Assembly: GCF_038594945.1 (NCBI RefSeq)
Contig: NZ_JBCFYD010000001.1
Span: 868,001-932,000, forward strand
Origin: Fodinibius sp. Rm-B-1B1-1
GTDB lineage: Bacteria > Bacteroidota > Rhodothermia > Balneolales > Balneolaceae
DNA length: 64,000 bases
Direction: 5' to 3'
Part shown: piece after piece, positions 9,706-18,540 of the stretch
Position numbering within the stretch: position 1 is the first letter of the stretch
Layout of the letters: the number at the start of each line of letters is the position of its first letter
Notes under the pieces: generated by a model
Told to the model about the DNA's origin: nothing
Seen by the model: only the letters and a program-made list of their open reading frames with translations
Databases searched by the model: none
Position numbers and translations under genes: made by a program

Positions 9706-9804
9706 TTAAGTAACACTACCTGCATCGTCGTCATCATCTTCTGTACTTCCACCATCCTGATCAGGTATTGCCAGTGAAAATTGCTCTGCGTTGAAATCAA
9801 ACAT
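9706..9804 (-). CDS. Very acidic 32-residue micropeptide between two TPR-CHAT genes
   Basis: The peptide begins MFDFNAEQFSLAIPDQDGG and ends with a run of five Asp followed by AGSVT, so the C-terminal half is strongly negative. The start is fixed by a textbook Shine-Dalgarno, AGGAG, six bases upstream of the ATG at 9804. The frame stays open 31 codons further upstream to 9897, but that extension lacks a ribosome binding site. There is no signal peptide or membrane segment. It has its own terminator just downstream and is oriented against both neighbours. I do not recognise the family. A role as CHAT substrate, inhibitor or signalling peptide is a guess from position only. Confidence 0.6.
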   Translation of the reverse strand: MFDFNAEQFSLAIPDQDGGSTEDDDDDAGSVT

Positions 9805-9982
9805 AATGATCTCCTGATTTTTATTTTCGGTTGATTGTGAACGCCCCTCCTCAATGAAGAAGCTCTTTAATATTTTATAATTACAGATAAACCCCAAACT
9901 TTTTACCTTTTGGCAGATTCTGTGTATATATTCAAGGGGTTAAAATGACACTCGAATACTTGGTGCTATGGACTATTAGGGT

Positions 9983-12895
9983 ATGAAACGGCTTCTCATT
10001 TGTATTGCTTTTTTTATTGGCTTCGCTACCTCGGCCTTAGGGCAAAGTATACAACTGGCTGACTCTCTCTTCCAAACGGGACAGGACTTTGATGACCAGG
10101 GAAAGATGGCCGAGTCAGAATTTTACTACCGCGAAGCCTATAAATTGTACCGGCAATTCCAGGATACCGCTTCGTGGCTGGAAGCCGGCAAAGAATACGG
10201 CAGTGCCATGGTGTACCGCTCCAAAAATGAGCAGGCTATGGAACTATACAAGATGTTGTTAGACGTTGACCATCCCGCCAATGATGCCTACAACCGCGGG
10301 GATTTATATACCAGCATGGGCTGGTCCTCGAACCGGGTAGGCAACAGAGATCTTGCAGAAAAATACTACAACAAGGCCTTACCTTTGGCACGGGAGTCGG
10401 GAGACAGCCTGCTCATTGGAACCGTCTATAATAATTTGGGTAGTTTATACAACCGTAAAGGTAACAGCTCTAAATCACTGGAGTATTACGAGCAAGCTCT
10501 TGACTATTATACCAATGATCGTTATCGGGCTACAACGCTATCTAATATTGGCTCAATATATTATGATTTATCCCTTTACGATCGAGCTTTGGAATATGCC
10601 AACCGAAGTTTGAAACTTCGTGAAGAAATTGACAGCGTTTATTTATTAGCCTATGGATATAATCAGATGGGGATTATGCAAAGTAATTTGGGCAATCACG
10701 ATCAGGCTTTGGTTGCTTACAAAAAAAGTTTGGATTATAGTCAGCAAGCCTCTACACCCAGTCTTACTTCTTCCATTCTCAATAACCTGGGCCTTGTTTA
10801 CAAAAGGCTAAATGAATACGATACGACTATTGATTATTACCAACGCAGCTTAGCTATAAAAGAAGAAACATCCGGGCCCGGTTCTATTGCTACCACCGTC
10901 AACAATATCGGGCAGCTCTATTTTGATCAAGATAACAAGAAAGAAGCCGAACGATACTATCGCAGGGCGCTTAAACTGCGCGAGCAACATGGCAATAATA
11001 GTGATATTGCTTCTTCTTTAAATTCCATGCTGCGGCTGACAATAGATCGCCAAAACTTTGCCGAGGCCACGACCTATGCCAACCGCCTGAAAGCCATGGG
11101 AGATTCCACCGACAACTACGATATGCTGCAGAAAGCCTCAATATTTTTGGGGCGGATCGATCGGGATCAGGGGCGCAACCAAGAAGCACTTACCCATTAC
11201 AAAAAAGCATACAGCTATAGCCAGTATCTATCAAAACGTCGTCAGCTTGCCCCGCTTAAAGAACTGGCCCGCCAGTACCATACCTTAGGCTCCGACAGCG
11301 CAGTTACTTATGGACAAAAAGCCATCGATATCATCGAGGAACACCGCTCCAACGCCGGAGCCCTTTCCGATTTAAAGTCCGGCTATTTTGGTCAGCATTC
11401 TGATTTCTATTCCGAAGTAGCATCATGGGTATTGACCTACGAATCGGATGTTGCTCGTGCTTATACGCTGGTGGAGCAATCCAAGGCGCGGGCACTCAGC
11501 GATGAGCTGACCGAGGCGGCTCAAAATATTAACGGGCAACTACCGGAGAAGGTGCGCATTGCACGCAGCCAAAAGCGGCAGCGCATTGACCAGCTCTATT
11601 CCGATCTCGAAAATACCGTGAATGCCCAGGCGCGAGAAGCATTGCTTGAAAAAATACGGATGGCCGAGCTGGAATACGCCTCTTATGAAAATCAGCTCCA
11701 GAATCAACATCCCCAGCTCCAAAACCTGCAGTCACCCGAACCGGTTACCCTCAAACAGGCCCAAAACAGCCTCGATGAACAATCAGCTATCCTGGAATAT
11801 GCTCTCAGTGATCACCAGCTATTGGCCTTTTTAATTACCCGTGATAACGTTCATATAGAAACGTTGTCACAAGAAAAAGAGACCGATACACTGGCCACCG
11901 AACTTACAACCATGGTCACTGATTTTAAGGATGCCATCTTATCAAATGCGGCACGCACGCGACTGCGAGCAGAATCTACCGAACTCTATAACCTGCTGCT
12001 AAAACCGTTTGAAAAAGAGTTGCAGGCCTATGAGAACCTTACTGTTATTCCCGACGGAGCACTGGCCTACCTCCCTTTTGAGGCGATTTCACAGGGCGAC
12101 CAGTACCTGATCGAGAGCTTTAATATCAAGTACGTTCCCTCGCTCACCAGTCTTACCCTGCTCAAAGATCCTCAAGGCCTTAACCGCAAAGATCTGCTGG
12201 CCGTGGCGGGATCTAATTTTACAGTTGGGGAAGATGGAAACCTTCAACGCGGGAATCTCAGCAATTTACCCTCCACCTTAATCGAGGTTGATTCCATCGC
12301 CACCCATTTTCAAGATCACTCGGTACTTAAGGATGAAGAAGTTTCGGAAGGGCGGTTTAAAGACTTGTTGAGAGAAAGTAATTACCAATATATACACTTA
12401 GCCACGCATGGACTTATTGACGAGGAGGAACCCAATCGAAGTGGACTCGCTTTTTCCACGAGCGGTGAACTTTCTGCCGCCTCTACCGAAGACGGGATGC
12501 TGCGCAGTTCCGAGATTTTTGGGATGAATATTACTTCAGATATGGTCGTGCTCAGCGCTTGTAATACGGGCCTCGGTAAACTCGTGAACGGAGAGGGGAT
12601 GCTGGGCATGCAGCGATCTTTTTTCTACGCCGGAACATCCACGGTGGTCGTAAGTCTGTGGAATGTATACGATAGATCCACGGCTTCCTTTATGAATGAA
12701 TTTTACAAATCGCTGTTACAGCAAGATACGGACGAGAGTTGGATTGACAACACCCTTCGGTGGATTGGGTGGGAAGAGTCGATCCCGTTTGGTGCCAAGG
12801 CCAAAGCCATGCGCGAAGCCAAGCTACAGATGATCAAGCACCCACTATTTAATCATCCTGTTTATTGGGCACCATTTATTGTGGTAGGGCGGTAA
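9983..12895 (+). CDS. Exported TPR-CHAT protein (caspase-like peptidase) 2
   Basis: This 970-residue paralogue of the preceding TPR-CHAT protein has the same layout: signal peptide (RLLICIAFFIGFATSA, cleavage after GQ near residue 21), about eight to ten TPR units (about 25-450), a helical linker and a C-terminal CHAT domain. The dyad is H809 in HLATHGL and C860 in LSACNTG, and the downstream GEGMLGMQRSFFYAG segment is typical of the family. The two paralogues are similar in plan but clearly diverged, so this is an old duplication or a co-selected pair. It probably acts in the periplasm or at the outer membrane. The start is the ATG that begins the signal peptide. Substrate unknown. Confidence 0.92.
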   Translation: MKRLLICIAFFIGFATSALGQSIQLADSLFQTGQDFDDQGKMAESEFYYREAYKLYRQFQDTASWLEAGKEYGSAMVYRSKNEQAMELYKMLLDVDHPANDAYNRGDLYTSMGWSSNRVGNRDLAEKYYNKALPLARESGDSLLIGTVYNNLGSLYNRKGNSSKSLEYYEQALDYYTNDRYRATTLSNIGSIYYDLSLYDRALEYANRSLKLREEIDSVYLLAYGYNQMGIMQSNLGNHDQALVAYKKSLDYSQQASTPSLTSSILNNLGLVYKRLNEYDTTIDYYQRSLAIKEETSGPGSIATTVNNIGQLYFDQDNKKEAERYYRRALKLREQHGNNSDIASSLNSMLRLTIDRQNFAEATTYANRLKAMGDSTDNYDMLQKASIFLGRIDRDQGRNQEALTHYKKAYSYSQYLSKRRQLAPLKELARQYHTLGSDSAVTYGQKAIDIIEEHRSNAGALSDLKSGYFGQHSDFYSEVASWVLTYESDVARAYTLVEQSKARALSDELTEAAQNINGQLPEKVRIARSQKRQRIDQLYSDLENTVNAQAREALLEKIRMAELEYASYENQLQNQHPQLQNLQSPEPVTLKQAQNSLDEQSAILEYALSDHQLLAFLITRDNVHIETLSQEKETDTLATELTTMVTDFKDAILSNAARTRLRAESTELYNLLLKPFEKELQAYENLTVIPDGALAYLPFEAISQGDQYLIESFNIKYVPSLTSLTLLKDPQGLNRKDLLAVAGSNFTVGEDGNLQRGNLSNLPSTLIEVDSIATHFQDHSVLKDEEVSEGRFKDLLRESNYQYIHLATHGLIDEEEPNRSGLAFSTSGELSAASTEDGMLRSSEIFGMNITSDMVVLSACNTGLGKLVNGEGMLGMQRSFFYAGTSTVVVSLWNVYDRSTASFMNEFYKSLLQQDTDESWIDNTLRWIGWEESIPFGAKAKAMREAKLQMIKHPLFNHPVYWAPFIVVGR

Positions 12896-12935
12896 GCGTT
12901 TGAACTGGAATTTACAGGATGAGGAGATAACTAAA

Positions 12936-12968
12936 CCCATCCGACTTCAACTCCAGAATTCGGATGGG
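12936..12968. repeat. Inverted repeat, 9-bp perfect arms
   Basis: CCCATCCGA at 12936-12944 pairs with TCGGATGGG at 12960-12968. The TTC/GAA pair inside can extend the stem after a single mismatch. It is followed by CTCCCCTTATTATT on the + strand. It is probably a transcription end or mRNA-stabilising hairpin for TPR-CHAT 2. Confidence 0.5.
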
Positions 12969-13029
12969 CTCCCCTTATTATTCACCGGACGAGAACCCCA
13001 GTTGCCCGATGAAGATATTCTTTGTCTCT

Positions 13030-13054
13030 GGTCACAATGCTCCGCGTTGTGACC
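13030..13054. repeat. Inverted repeat, 11-bp stem with UCC loop
   Basis: GGTCACAA at 13030-13037 pairs with TTGTGACC at 13047-13054. The inner bases extend this to an 11-bp stem including one G-U pair. It is followed on the + strand by CTCTTTTAA. It may be a second terminator for the TPR-CHAT 2 transcript, or a dispersed palindromic unit. Confidence 0.5.
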
Positions 13055-13137
13055 CAAGAAACTCTTTTAATAATGAGTGAATAAAATATAGGAGAGTGGG
13101 CCCAACATTTTCAAAATCATATGATTATCAAGATAAA

Positions 13138-13157
13138 GTAACAGGTTAGCCTGTTAC
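13138..13157 (-). terminator. Stem-loop downstream of the M28 peptidase gene
   Basis: GTAACAGG and CCTGTTAC (8-bp perfect arms, TTAG loop) are followed in the leftward direction by TTTATCTT. The position, 46 bp after the M28 stop, fits a leftward intrinsic terminator with a weak U tract. Confidence 0.5.
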
Positions 13158-13203
13158 CCAAGATAATCTCATCATCCTCTCCATCTTAGTTCATTACCCT
13201 TAA

Positions 13204-14910
13204 TTAATTATCATCCTTTGTAATCTCAATAAACTGCTGGTTATCAACGGCAGGTCTGGCTTCTCCATTCGCCAACATCACCGTAGTCGCATACATTGTT
13301 TGAAGGATATTAGTCATTTTATCAAAACGGATTTTGTGTACTTCATCCGAAGGGCGGTGATAGTCTTCATGTACGCCGGTAAAAAAGAATGCAAAAGGTA
13401 CCCGGTAACGACCAAAATGCCAGTGATCGCTGCGACGGTAAAACTGGTTGGGATCGTTAAGATCATTGTAAGTTTTGTCTAACTGAATTTGTCCCGATTG
13501 CTCATTAGCGACCTTGATAACGCTGTCCAATTCCGAAGAAATGAGCTCTGCCCCAATAATATAGGCGTACTTTTCAACGCCTTCCTTTTCATGCTTGGAG
13601 TCAATGCGGCCAATCATATCCGTATTTAAATTGGCAATGGTTTTCTCCATCGGAAATATCGCATGATCGGAATAATAACGTGATCCCAATAATCCTTTTT
13701 CCTCAGCTGATACATTCAAAAATAGTATAGAACGCTTGGGTTTCACCCCATTTTTTTCGGCCTCCGAAAATGCCTTCGCCATATTTAATAATCCAATCGT
13801 ACCGCTGCCGTCATCATCGGCGCCATTGTAAATATGATCTCCCGTAGAATCTGGTTCTCCAATTCCCACGTGATCGTAATGCGACGTTAATACAACCACT
13901 TCATCTTTTAGTTTTGGATCCCCACCTTCAACAAGGGCTAATACATTCTTCGAGGTAATGGTCTCCCTTGAGGTATATGGCGTTTGTGACAAGCTATATT
14001 CGGTATCCACAGCTTTAAAGTCCGCAATTTCATCGATCAGCTGTTGACGATAGCTCACTAATTTCTCTACCGAGGATACGCTCAACATCTCAACTGCCAA
14101 TTCGGGATTAACCATATTGTATCCACCTCTAAAACCATTGGAGTCATTACGTTCCTTATCCCGATAAGCCAGCGTAAGCCGACCGGCTTCGCCAAACGAT
14201 CCCTGCATTTTTTGTGCCACCTGTCCATACTGATCCGGTTCCTCAACTGGAATCACCAATATCCCTTTGGCTCCTTTATCCATTATCATTTGAAACCGCG
14301 CCTGCGCTTCCATATTGGGATTAATTAAGGTATCACCATCTACCACATTGGGTATCCCCTGAAATACCATCACCCACTTATCTGTCAGATCCGTTCCATC
14401 CAGGTGGTCAATGCCTTTTTCCTCGTCGGTAATTCCAAAGCCGGCAAAAGCAATATCCCCGCTCAGGCTATCAATACCTCCAAAAAGACGTACAAATTGT
14501 GCTGATTTTTTGCTATCCGAAGTAGAACGGCTTATGAGTTTTTTCTCATTTTCTGCCTTCTGGTAAAGCTCAAATGTGACACTATCATTAATTGACGCAT
14601 TAAGTTCAAAATGCTGAAAATAACTTCCGTTATCACCAGCCGGTACTAATCCCATTTTTTTGTACTCCCTGGCAAGATAAGCGGCCGCTTTATCTTCGGA
14701 TGGCGTTCCCGTTTCCCGACCCTTCATCGTGTCATGGGCAAAAGCCGTGAGGTGAGGCTTCAGAAAATCCGTAGTAATATAATCTTGGTATGCCAACAGA
14801 GCCTCGGTATCGGTTTTAGGGGATTGACTATTTTGTTGGGATGAAGGCTCGGATCCGGCACAACTTACAAATAGCAGGGCAACAAAAAATAGTATAATCC
14901 GGTACTGCAT
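13204..14910 (-). CDS. M28 family zinc aminopeptidase lipoprotein with PA-like insert
   Basis: This 568-residue exported exopeptidase is probably anchored to a membrane as a lipoprotein, since the N-terminus ends in the lipobox LFVSC at about residue 17. A PA-like region lies roughly at residues 130-260. The M28 catalytic domain follows, with zinc/catalytic residues in TSHYDHVG, NGADDDGSG, VSAEEKGLLG and NTDMIGR and a late His in HWHFG. All expected ligand positions are present, so it should be active, releasing N-terminal amino acids from peptides in the periplasm or outside. It is transcribed leftward, with scpA 21 bp upstream on the same strand. Confidence 0.9.
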   Translation of the reverse strand: MQYRIILFFVALLFVSCAGSEPSSQQNSQSPKTDTEALLAYQDYITTDFLKPHLTAFAHDTMKGRETGTPSEDKAAAYLAREYKKMGLVPAGDNGSYFQHFELNASINDSVTFELYQKAENEKKLISRSTSDSKKSAQFVRLFGGIDSLSGDIAFAGFGITDEEKGIDHLDGTDLTDKWVMVFQGIPNVVDGDTLINPNMEAQARFQMIMDKGAKGILVIPVEEPDQYGQVAQKMQGSFGEAGRLTLAYRDKERNDSNGFRGGYNMVNPELAVEMLSVSSVEKLVSYRQQLIDEIADFKAVDTEYSLSQTPYTSRETITSKNVLALVEGGDPKLKDEVVVLTSHYDHVGIGEPDSTGDHIYNGADDDGSGTIGLLNMAKAFSEAEKNGVKPKRSILFLNVSAEEKGLLGSRYYSDHAIFPMEKTIANLNTDMIGRIDSKHEKEGVEKYAYIIGAELISSELDSVIKVANEQSGQIQLDKTYNDLNDPNQFYRRSDHWHFGRYRVPFAFFFTGVHEDYHRPSDEVHKIRFDKMTNILQTMYATTVMLANGEARPAVDNQQFIEITKDDN

Positions 14911-14931
14911 AAAGGGTATTAACGTTTAATT

Positions 14932-15684
14932 CTAATTGGTTTCGGGTGTTCCAATAATCTCATCGACGGGTTTAAGATCTAAATAAAAAGCGGTGGGATC
15001 ATCATCTTCGACATACAAATTTATCTGACGCTCTTTAAGCATTTCCAAAATAGCCAAAAAGGTTACCACGATTTTCGTAGTGTTTTTGAGCTCTTCACAC
15101 ATCGTCCGAAATGAGGTGCGACCGCCTTGCTGAAGGCGGTCAAGCACATACTCGCTCTGCTCTTCAATCGTATATTCAATTTTCTCGACATGGTGTATGC
15201 TTTCCTGTTTTTTGATATCTGATAGCACCTTTTTGAAGGCAGCCATCAAATCAAACATGGTTACATCTTGCAGAGCTTCGCCGGTAGCTTGTTTATCAAC
15301 TTGATCAACCTTAGTATTGCCTCTAAAGTATGCCTTTTGCGCTTCTTCGGCCACATCTTCCATCTTGCCGGCCATCTCTTTGTAGCGTTTGTATTCAAGT
15401 AACCGCTGTACCAGCTCATAACGCGGATCGTGCTCGTCGAGCTCGTCATCCGAATCTTCTTGTGGAAGCATCATTTTGGCCTTAATCGACATCAACATGC
15501 TGGCCATCAAAATAAATTCGCTGGCAACATCTAAATCCAGCTCTTCCATCAAATTTATATACTCTAAAAACTGATTGGTTATATAAGAGATGGGAATGTC
15601 ATAAATATCAAGCTCGTCCCTTTTAATAAAGAAAAGCAGCAGGTCGAGCGGACCTTCAAAATTTTTAAGCTGGACGCGATACAT
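14932..15684 (-). CDS. scpA: Segregation and condensation protein A
   Basis: This kleisin subunit of the SMC-ScpAB condensin (250 residues) joins the SMC head and neck and recruits ScpB during chromosome segregation. The N-terminus is diagnostic: VQLKNFEGPLDLLLFFIKR, followed by DIYDIPISYIT. The middle is acidic and flexible, and the C-terminal winged-helix part contains FRTMCEELKN and VVTFLAILEMLKE. ScpA is cytoplasmic. scpB and smc are not in the window. It lies just upstream of the M28 peptidase gene and divergent from the sigma factor gene. Confidence 0.94.
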   Translation of the reverse strand: MYRVQLKNFEGPLDLLLFFIKRDELDIYDIPISYITNQFLEYINLMEELDLDVASEFILMASMLMSIKAKMMLPQEDSDDELDEHDPRYELVQRLLEYKRYKEMAGKMEDVAEEAQKAYFRGNTKVDQVDKQATGEALQDVTMFDLMAAFKKVLSDIKKQESIHHVEKIEYTIEEQSEYVLDRLQQGGRTSFRTMCEELKNTTKIVVTFLAILEMLKERQINLYVEDDDPTAFYLDLKPVDEIIGTPETN

Positions 15685-15832
15685 TAATGACGATCAATGT
15701 TAAATTCCCTGACTTCAAATAGGATAAAAGCAAATAGTGATAGCTTTTGCACCCAAAGTTAATGTAACTGTTGTTTATTGCCTAACTTTTTATAGTTTTT
15801 ATACCAATTTTGGCTATATGGGATTATTAAAT

Positions 15833-16378
15833 ATGGATTACGCAAATTTAGTTACCGCTGTTCAAGAGAACAAAACACAAGAGACGAATAAAATTATTGA
15901 AGCCCTTCGTCCGCGGTTAATTGCATTTTTACAAATACATATGAATGCAAATCGGTCGGACGCTGAAGATTGTGCTCAGGATTCTCTTCTTACCTCACTG
16001 GAAGTCATAAAAGAAGATCGCATTAATGACCCAGACCAAGTTGTATCATACATCATGTCGATCTGCAGAAATAACTACCTCAAAATGCAGAAGAAAAAGC
16101 GTCCTGAAGCAACAGATGAAATCCCGGAAAGTCACCAACAGCCCCCTAACCAGTTACAAACGTTACTGGATGAAGAACAAGAGCAATTACTTGAATGGTG
16201 CTTAAGTCAACTCAAACAAAAATATCAGGATTTTATGGCCTATTGGTTCGACCATCCTGATTCCCATGCCAAAAAAGTAGCCGAGCATTTTGACATCAGC
16301 GTAAATAATGTTTGGACACGGAAACACCGCCTAATCCAAAAGCTAAGCGAATGCTATCAAGAAAAAAGTAAATTATAA
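15833..16378 (+). CDS. ECF-like RNA polymerase sigma factor
   Basis: This is a sigma-70 family factor of about 181 residues. Region 2 covers roughly residues 20-95, with SDAEDCAQDSLL as the core-binding/-10 element. Region 4 is at about 125-178, where VAEHFDISVNNVWTRKHR is the helix-turn-helix. The ATG at 15833 has GGGA nine bases upstream. In-frame starts at 15818 (ATG) and 15737 (GTG) would add an N-terminal tail of low likelihood. The next gene encodes an anti-sigma-like membrane TPR protein, a common arrangement. Targets are unknown; nearby TPR-CHAT genes are a possibility. Confidence 0.85.
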   Translation: MDYANLVTAVQENKTQETNKIIEALRPRLIAFLQIHMNANRSDAEDCAQDSLLTSLEVIKEDRINDPDQVVSYIMSICRNNYLKMQKKKRPEATDEIPESHQQPPNQLQTLLDEEQEQLLEWCLSQLKQKYQDFMAYWFDHPDSHAKKVAEHFDISVNNVWTRKHRLIQKLSECYQEKSKL

Positions 16379-16470
16379 TGTAAGGATTAGGCTTTGAAAG
16401 GGTCTTACTAATAGATCTGGCGAAAGAAGGCCGGTTTAAACTGGCTGAAGTACAAATTTAGAATTTTAGA

Positions 16471-17301
16471 ATGCACAAAATGTCAAGAGACTTAGAACTC
16501 GAAAAGCAAATTGATGCCTATGTTAAGGGCAAACTCTCTGATGAAGAGGCTCAAAAACTTTGGGAAAAGCTATTACAGCGACCCGATTACATTGACCTTC
16601 TTAAAACAGAATTGGGCGTAAAATCTATTCTTGAAAAACGTTCTTCTGAAGGCTATTCAAATTCTGCCCACGAAAACAAGAATATTATTTATTCAATTAA
16701 AGATTCCTGGAAATGGATCGCAGCGGCAGCAGCTGTAATCTTATTAGTTGTTTCGCTCAATATTTTTCACCTGGATACTACCACATCATTACAAAGTGAG
16801 GTACCAGCCCAGTTTAGCTTAGCTGACAACCTTTCATCAGCTGAAGTTTTCCGGAACCAAAAAGGAGAAACAACTCCTTCGGATTCTTTGCTTAACAATG
16901 GTTTTCAAGCAGCTCTTTCAGGTAATATCTCTAAGGCTATTGATACTTATGATGAGATTATTGATAAATATGAGGACAAACCTGCTGCAACAAAAGCCTA
17001 TTTAAATAAAGGAATTATTCAATACAACAGCGGTAATTTTGGAACATCAATTCGCTCGTTCAAGGCGGTTATCGACCGAAAGACGAATCGTAAAACCCTC
17101 GAAGAGAAAGCTTATTGGTATATGGGGAATGCGTATGTCAATTTAGAACAGCTGGAAAAAGCCCGCGAAGCCATTCATACCGTTTATTCTATGGATGGTA
17201 TATATCGAAAACCCTCATTCCGTCTTCTGCGAAAACTGGACTACAAGTTGGGGAATGTAGATTACGATAACTTTGAAGAACAAATGAAAGAAGGGCAATA
17301 A
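16471..17301 (+). CDS. Single-pass membrane protein with anti-sigma-like N-terminus and periplasmic TPRs
   Basis: This 276-residue protein has a helical cytoplasmic N-terminal part (IDAYVKGKLSDEEAQKLWEK) resembling anti-sigma factor N-termini without an obvious zinc finger. A single membrane span follows (about 82-100, WIAAAAAVILLVVSLNIF), then an extracytoplasmic region with two to three TPR units (about 140-270). With the sigma factor 92 bp upstream, a sigma-regulator role is likely: the TPR domain would sense or scaffold outside and the N-terminus would hold the sigma factor. An ATG three codons in (16480) is an alternative start. Confidence 0.75.
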   Translation: MHKMSRDLELEKQIDAYVKGKLSDEEAQKLWEKLLQRPDYIDLLKTELGVKSILEKRSSEGYSNSAHENKNIIYSIKDSWKWIAAAAAVILLVVSLNIFHLDTTTSLQSEVPAQFSLADNLSSAEVFRNQKGETTPSDSLLNNGFQAALSGNISKAIDTYDEIIDKYEDKPAATKAYLNKGIIQYNSGNFGTSIRSFKAVIDRKTNRKTLEEKAYWYMGNAYVNLEQLEKAREAIHTVYSMDGIYRKPSFRLLRKLDYKLGNVDYDNFEEQMKEGQ

Positions 17302-17373
17302 GCTTTCGATACTTTGCAAATAATGAGTTAATTTACTTGCCGTAAAAGTTGGTTAACTCATACCCTGTTTATT

Positions 17374-18375
17374 TTGCAAAATCCTCTGTTAGACGCTTCT
17401 GATAACGACCAAGAGTTTGAACGTTCCCTGCGTCCTACACGTGTCAGTGAGTTTATAGGACAACAGAAAGTCATCCAAAATCTTTCTGTTTTTATTAAAG
17501 CTGCACAAAAGCGAAACGAAGCGTTAGACCATGTTATCCTTTCCGGCCCTCCGGGGTTGGGAAAAACTACGTTGGCTCATATCATTGCTAACGAGATGGG
17601 GGTGCAAATCAAGCCTACCACCGGGCCTGTACTTGAAAAGCCGGGTGACCTTGCGGGTATGCTCACCAACCTTGAAGAAGGGGACGTCCTATTTATAGAT
17701 GAGATCCATCGCCTGAATCCTGTTGTAGAGGAATATCTGTATTCTGCTATGGAGGACTATCAGCTGGATATCGTAATAGATTCCGGGCCTAATGCCCGCA
17801 GCATTCAAATTGAACTAAACCGGTTTACGTTGGTAGGAGCCACCACACGAAAAGGCTTACTCACAGCTCCGCTCCGAGCCCGTTTTGGCATTGATATGCG
17901 GTTGGATTATTACGATGTAGAGCTGCTTCAGCGCATTGCCCTTCGAACGGCAGACATCCTGAATATGGGTATCACAGATACCGGTGCTCACGAAATTGCG
18001 CGCCGTAGCAGGGGCACACCTCGTATTGTTAATAAGCTTTTGCGTCGCACCCGTGATTTTGCCCAAGTACAAGATATGGATACCATTAATGATGAAATTG
18101 CGGATACAGCTCTAAACGCCCTTGATGTTGATCAAAACGGCTTTGATGAAATGGACATCCGAATTTTGAAAGCTATTATTGAAAATTATGAGGGAGGTCC
18201 TGTTGGGCTGGGAACGCTTGGCGTTGCAGTAGGAGAAGATAAAGGAACGATTGAAGAAGTTTATGAACCATATCTGATAAAGGAAGGGTTTCTACAGCGA
18301 ACTCCAAAGGGAAGAGTTACTACTCGAAAAGCTTTTGAATATTTAGGAGTCAATCCTGACAAGGAGGAGTATTAA
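17374..18375 (+). CDS. ruvB: Holliday junction branch migration ATPase RuvB
   Basis: RuvB is the hexameric AAA+ motor that drives branch migration of RuvA-bound Holliday junctions. The 333-residue protein has Walker [10 protein letters not shown] at 58-66, Walker B DEIHRLNP, sensor 1 GATTRKG, and the C-terminal winged helix with RTPKGRVTT. The N-terminus ([19 protein letters not shown]) aligns with RuvB starts. The start must be TTG at 17374, because the only in-frame upstream ATG (17323) runs into a stop two codons later. ruvA and ruvC are not in the window. Confidence 0.96.
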   Translation: MQNPLLDASDNDQEFERSLRPTRVSEFIGQQKVIQNLSVFIKAAQKRNEALDHVILSGPPGLGKTTLAHIIANEMGVQIKPTTGPVLEKPGDLAGMLTNLEEGDVLFIDEIHRLNPVVEEYLYSAMEDYQLDIVIDSGPNARSIQIELNRFTLVGATTRKGLLTAPLRARFGIDMRLDYYDVELLQRIALRTADILNMGITDTGAHEIARRSRGTPRIVNKLLRRTRDFAQVQDMDTINDEIADTALNALDVDQNGFDEMDIRILKAIIENYEGGPVGLGTLGVAVGEDKGTIEEVYEPYLIKEGFLQRTPKGRVTTRKAFEYLGVNPDKEEY

Positions 18376-18540
18376 TTAAATTAACCAACAAAAAAATACA
18401 CTTAAAAACCAAACAATATATCCCTTCGTTCCATAATAAAATTAAATTATTTTATTAAATATTTTTATTCATTTAGGGAACAAAACCTATTCAATGTGTG
18501 ATTATAAGGTATCATTACCATTAATTAATCATACATTACA

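Larger units (their letters stand above)
12896..13203. other. Intergenic region with three stem-loops between convergent genes
   Basis: About 310 bp lies between the convergent second TPR-CHAT and M28 peptidase genes. It holds three separate inverted repeats (listed individually) and no convincing coding frame. The hairpins at 12936 and 13030 lie downstream of the CHAT gene. The one at 13138 fits as the leftward terminator of the M28 gene. Confidence 0.6.

Noticed and set aside
9805-9897. A 63-residue version of the micropeptide starting at 9897
   Set aside because: The upstream 31 codons have no ribosome binding site, while the internal ATG at 9804 has AGGAG at ideal spacing.
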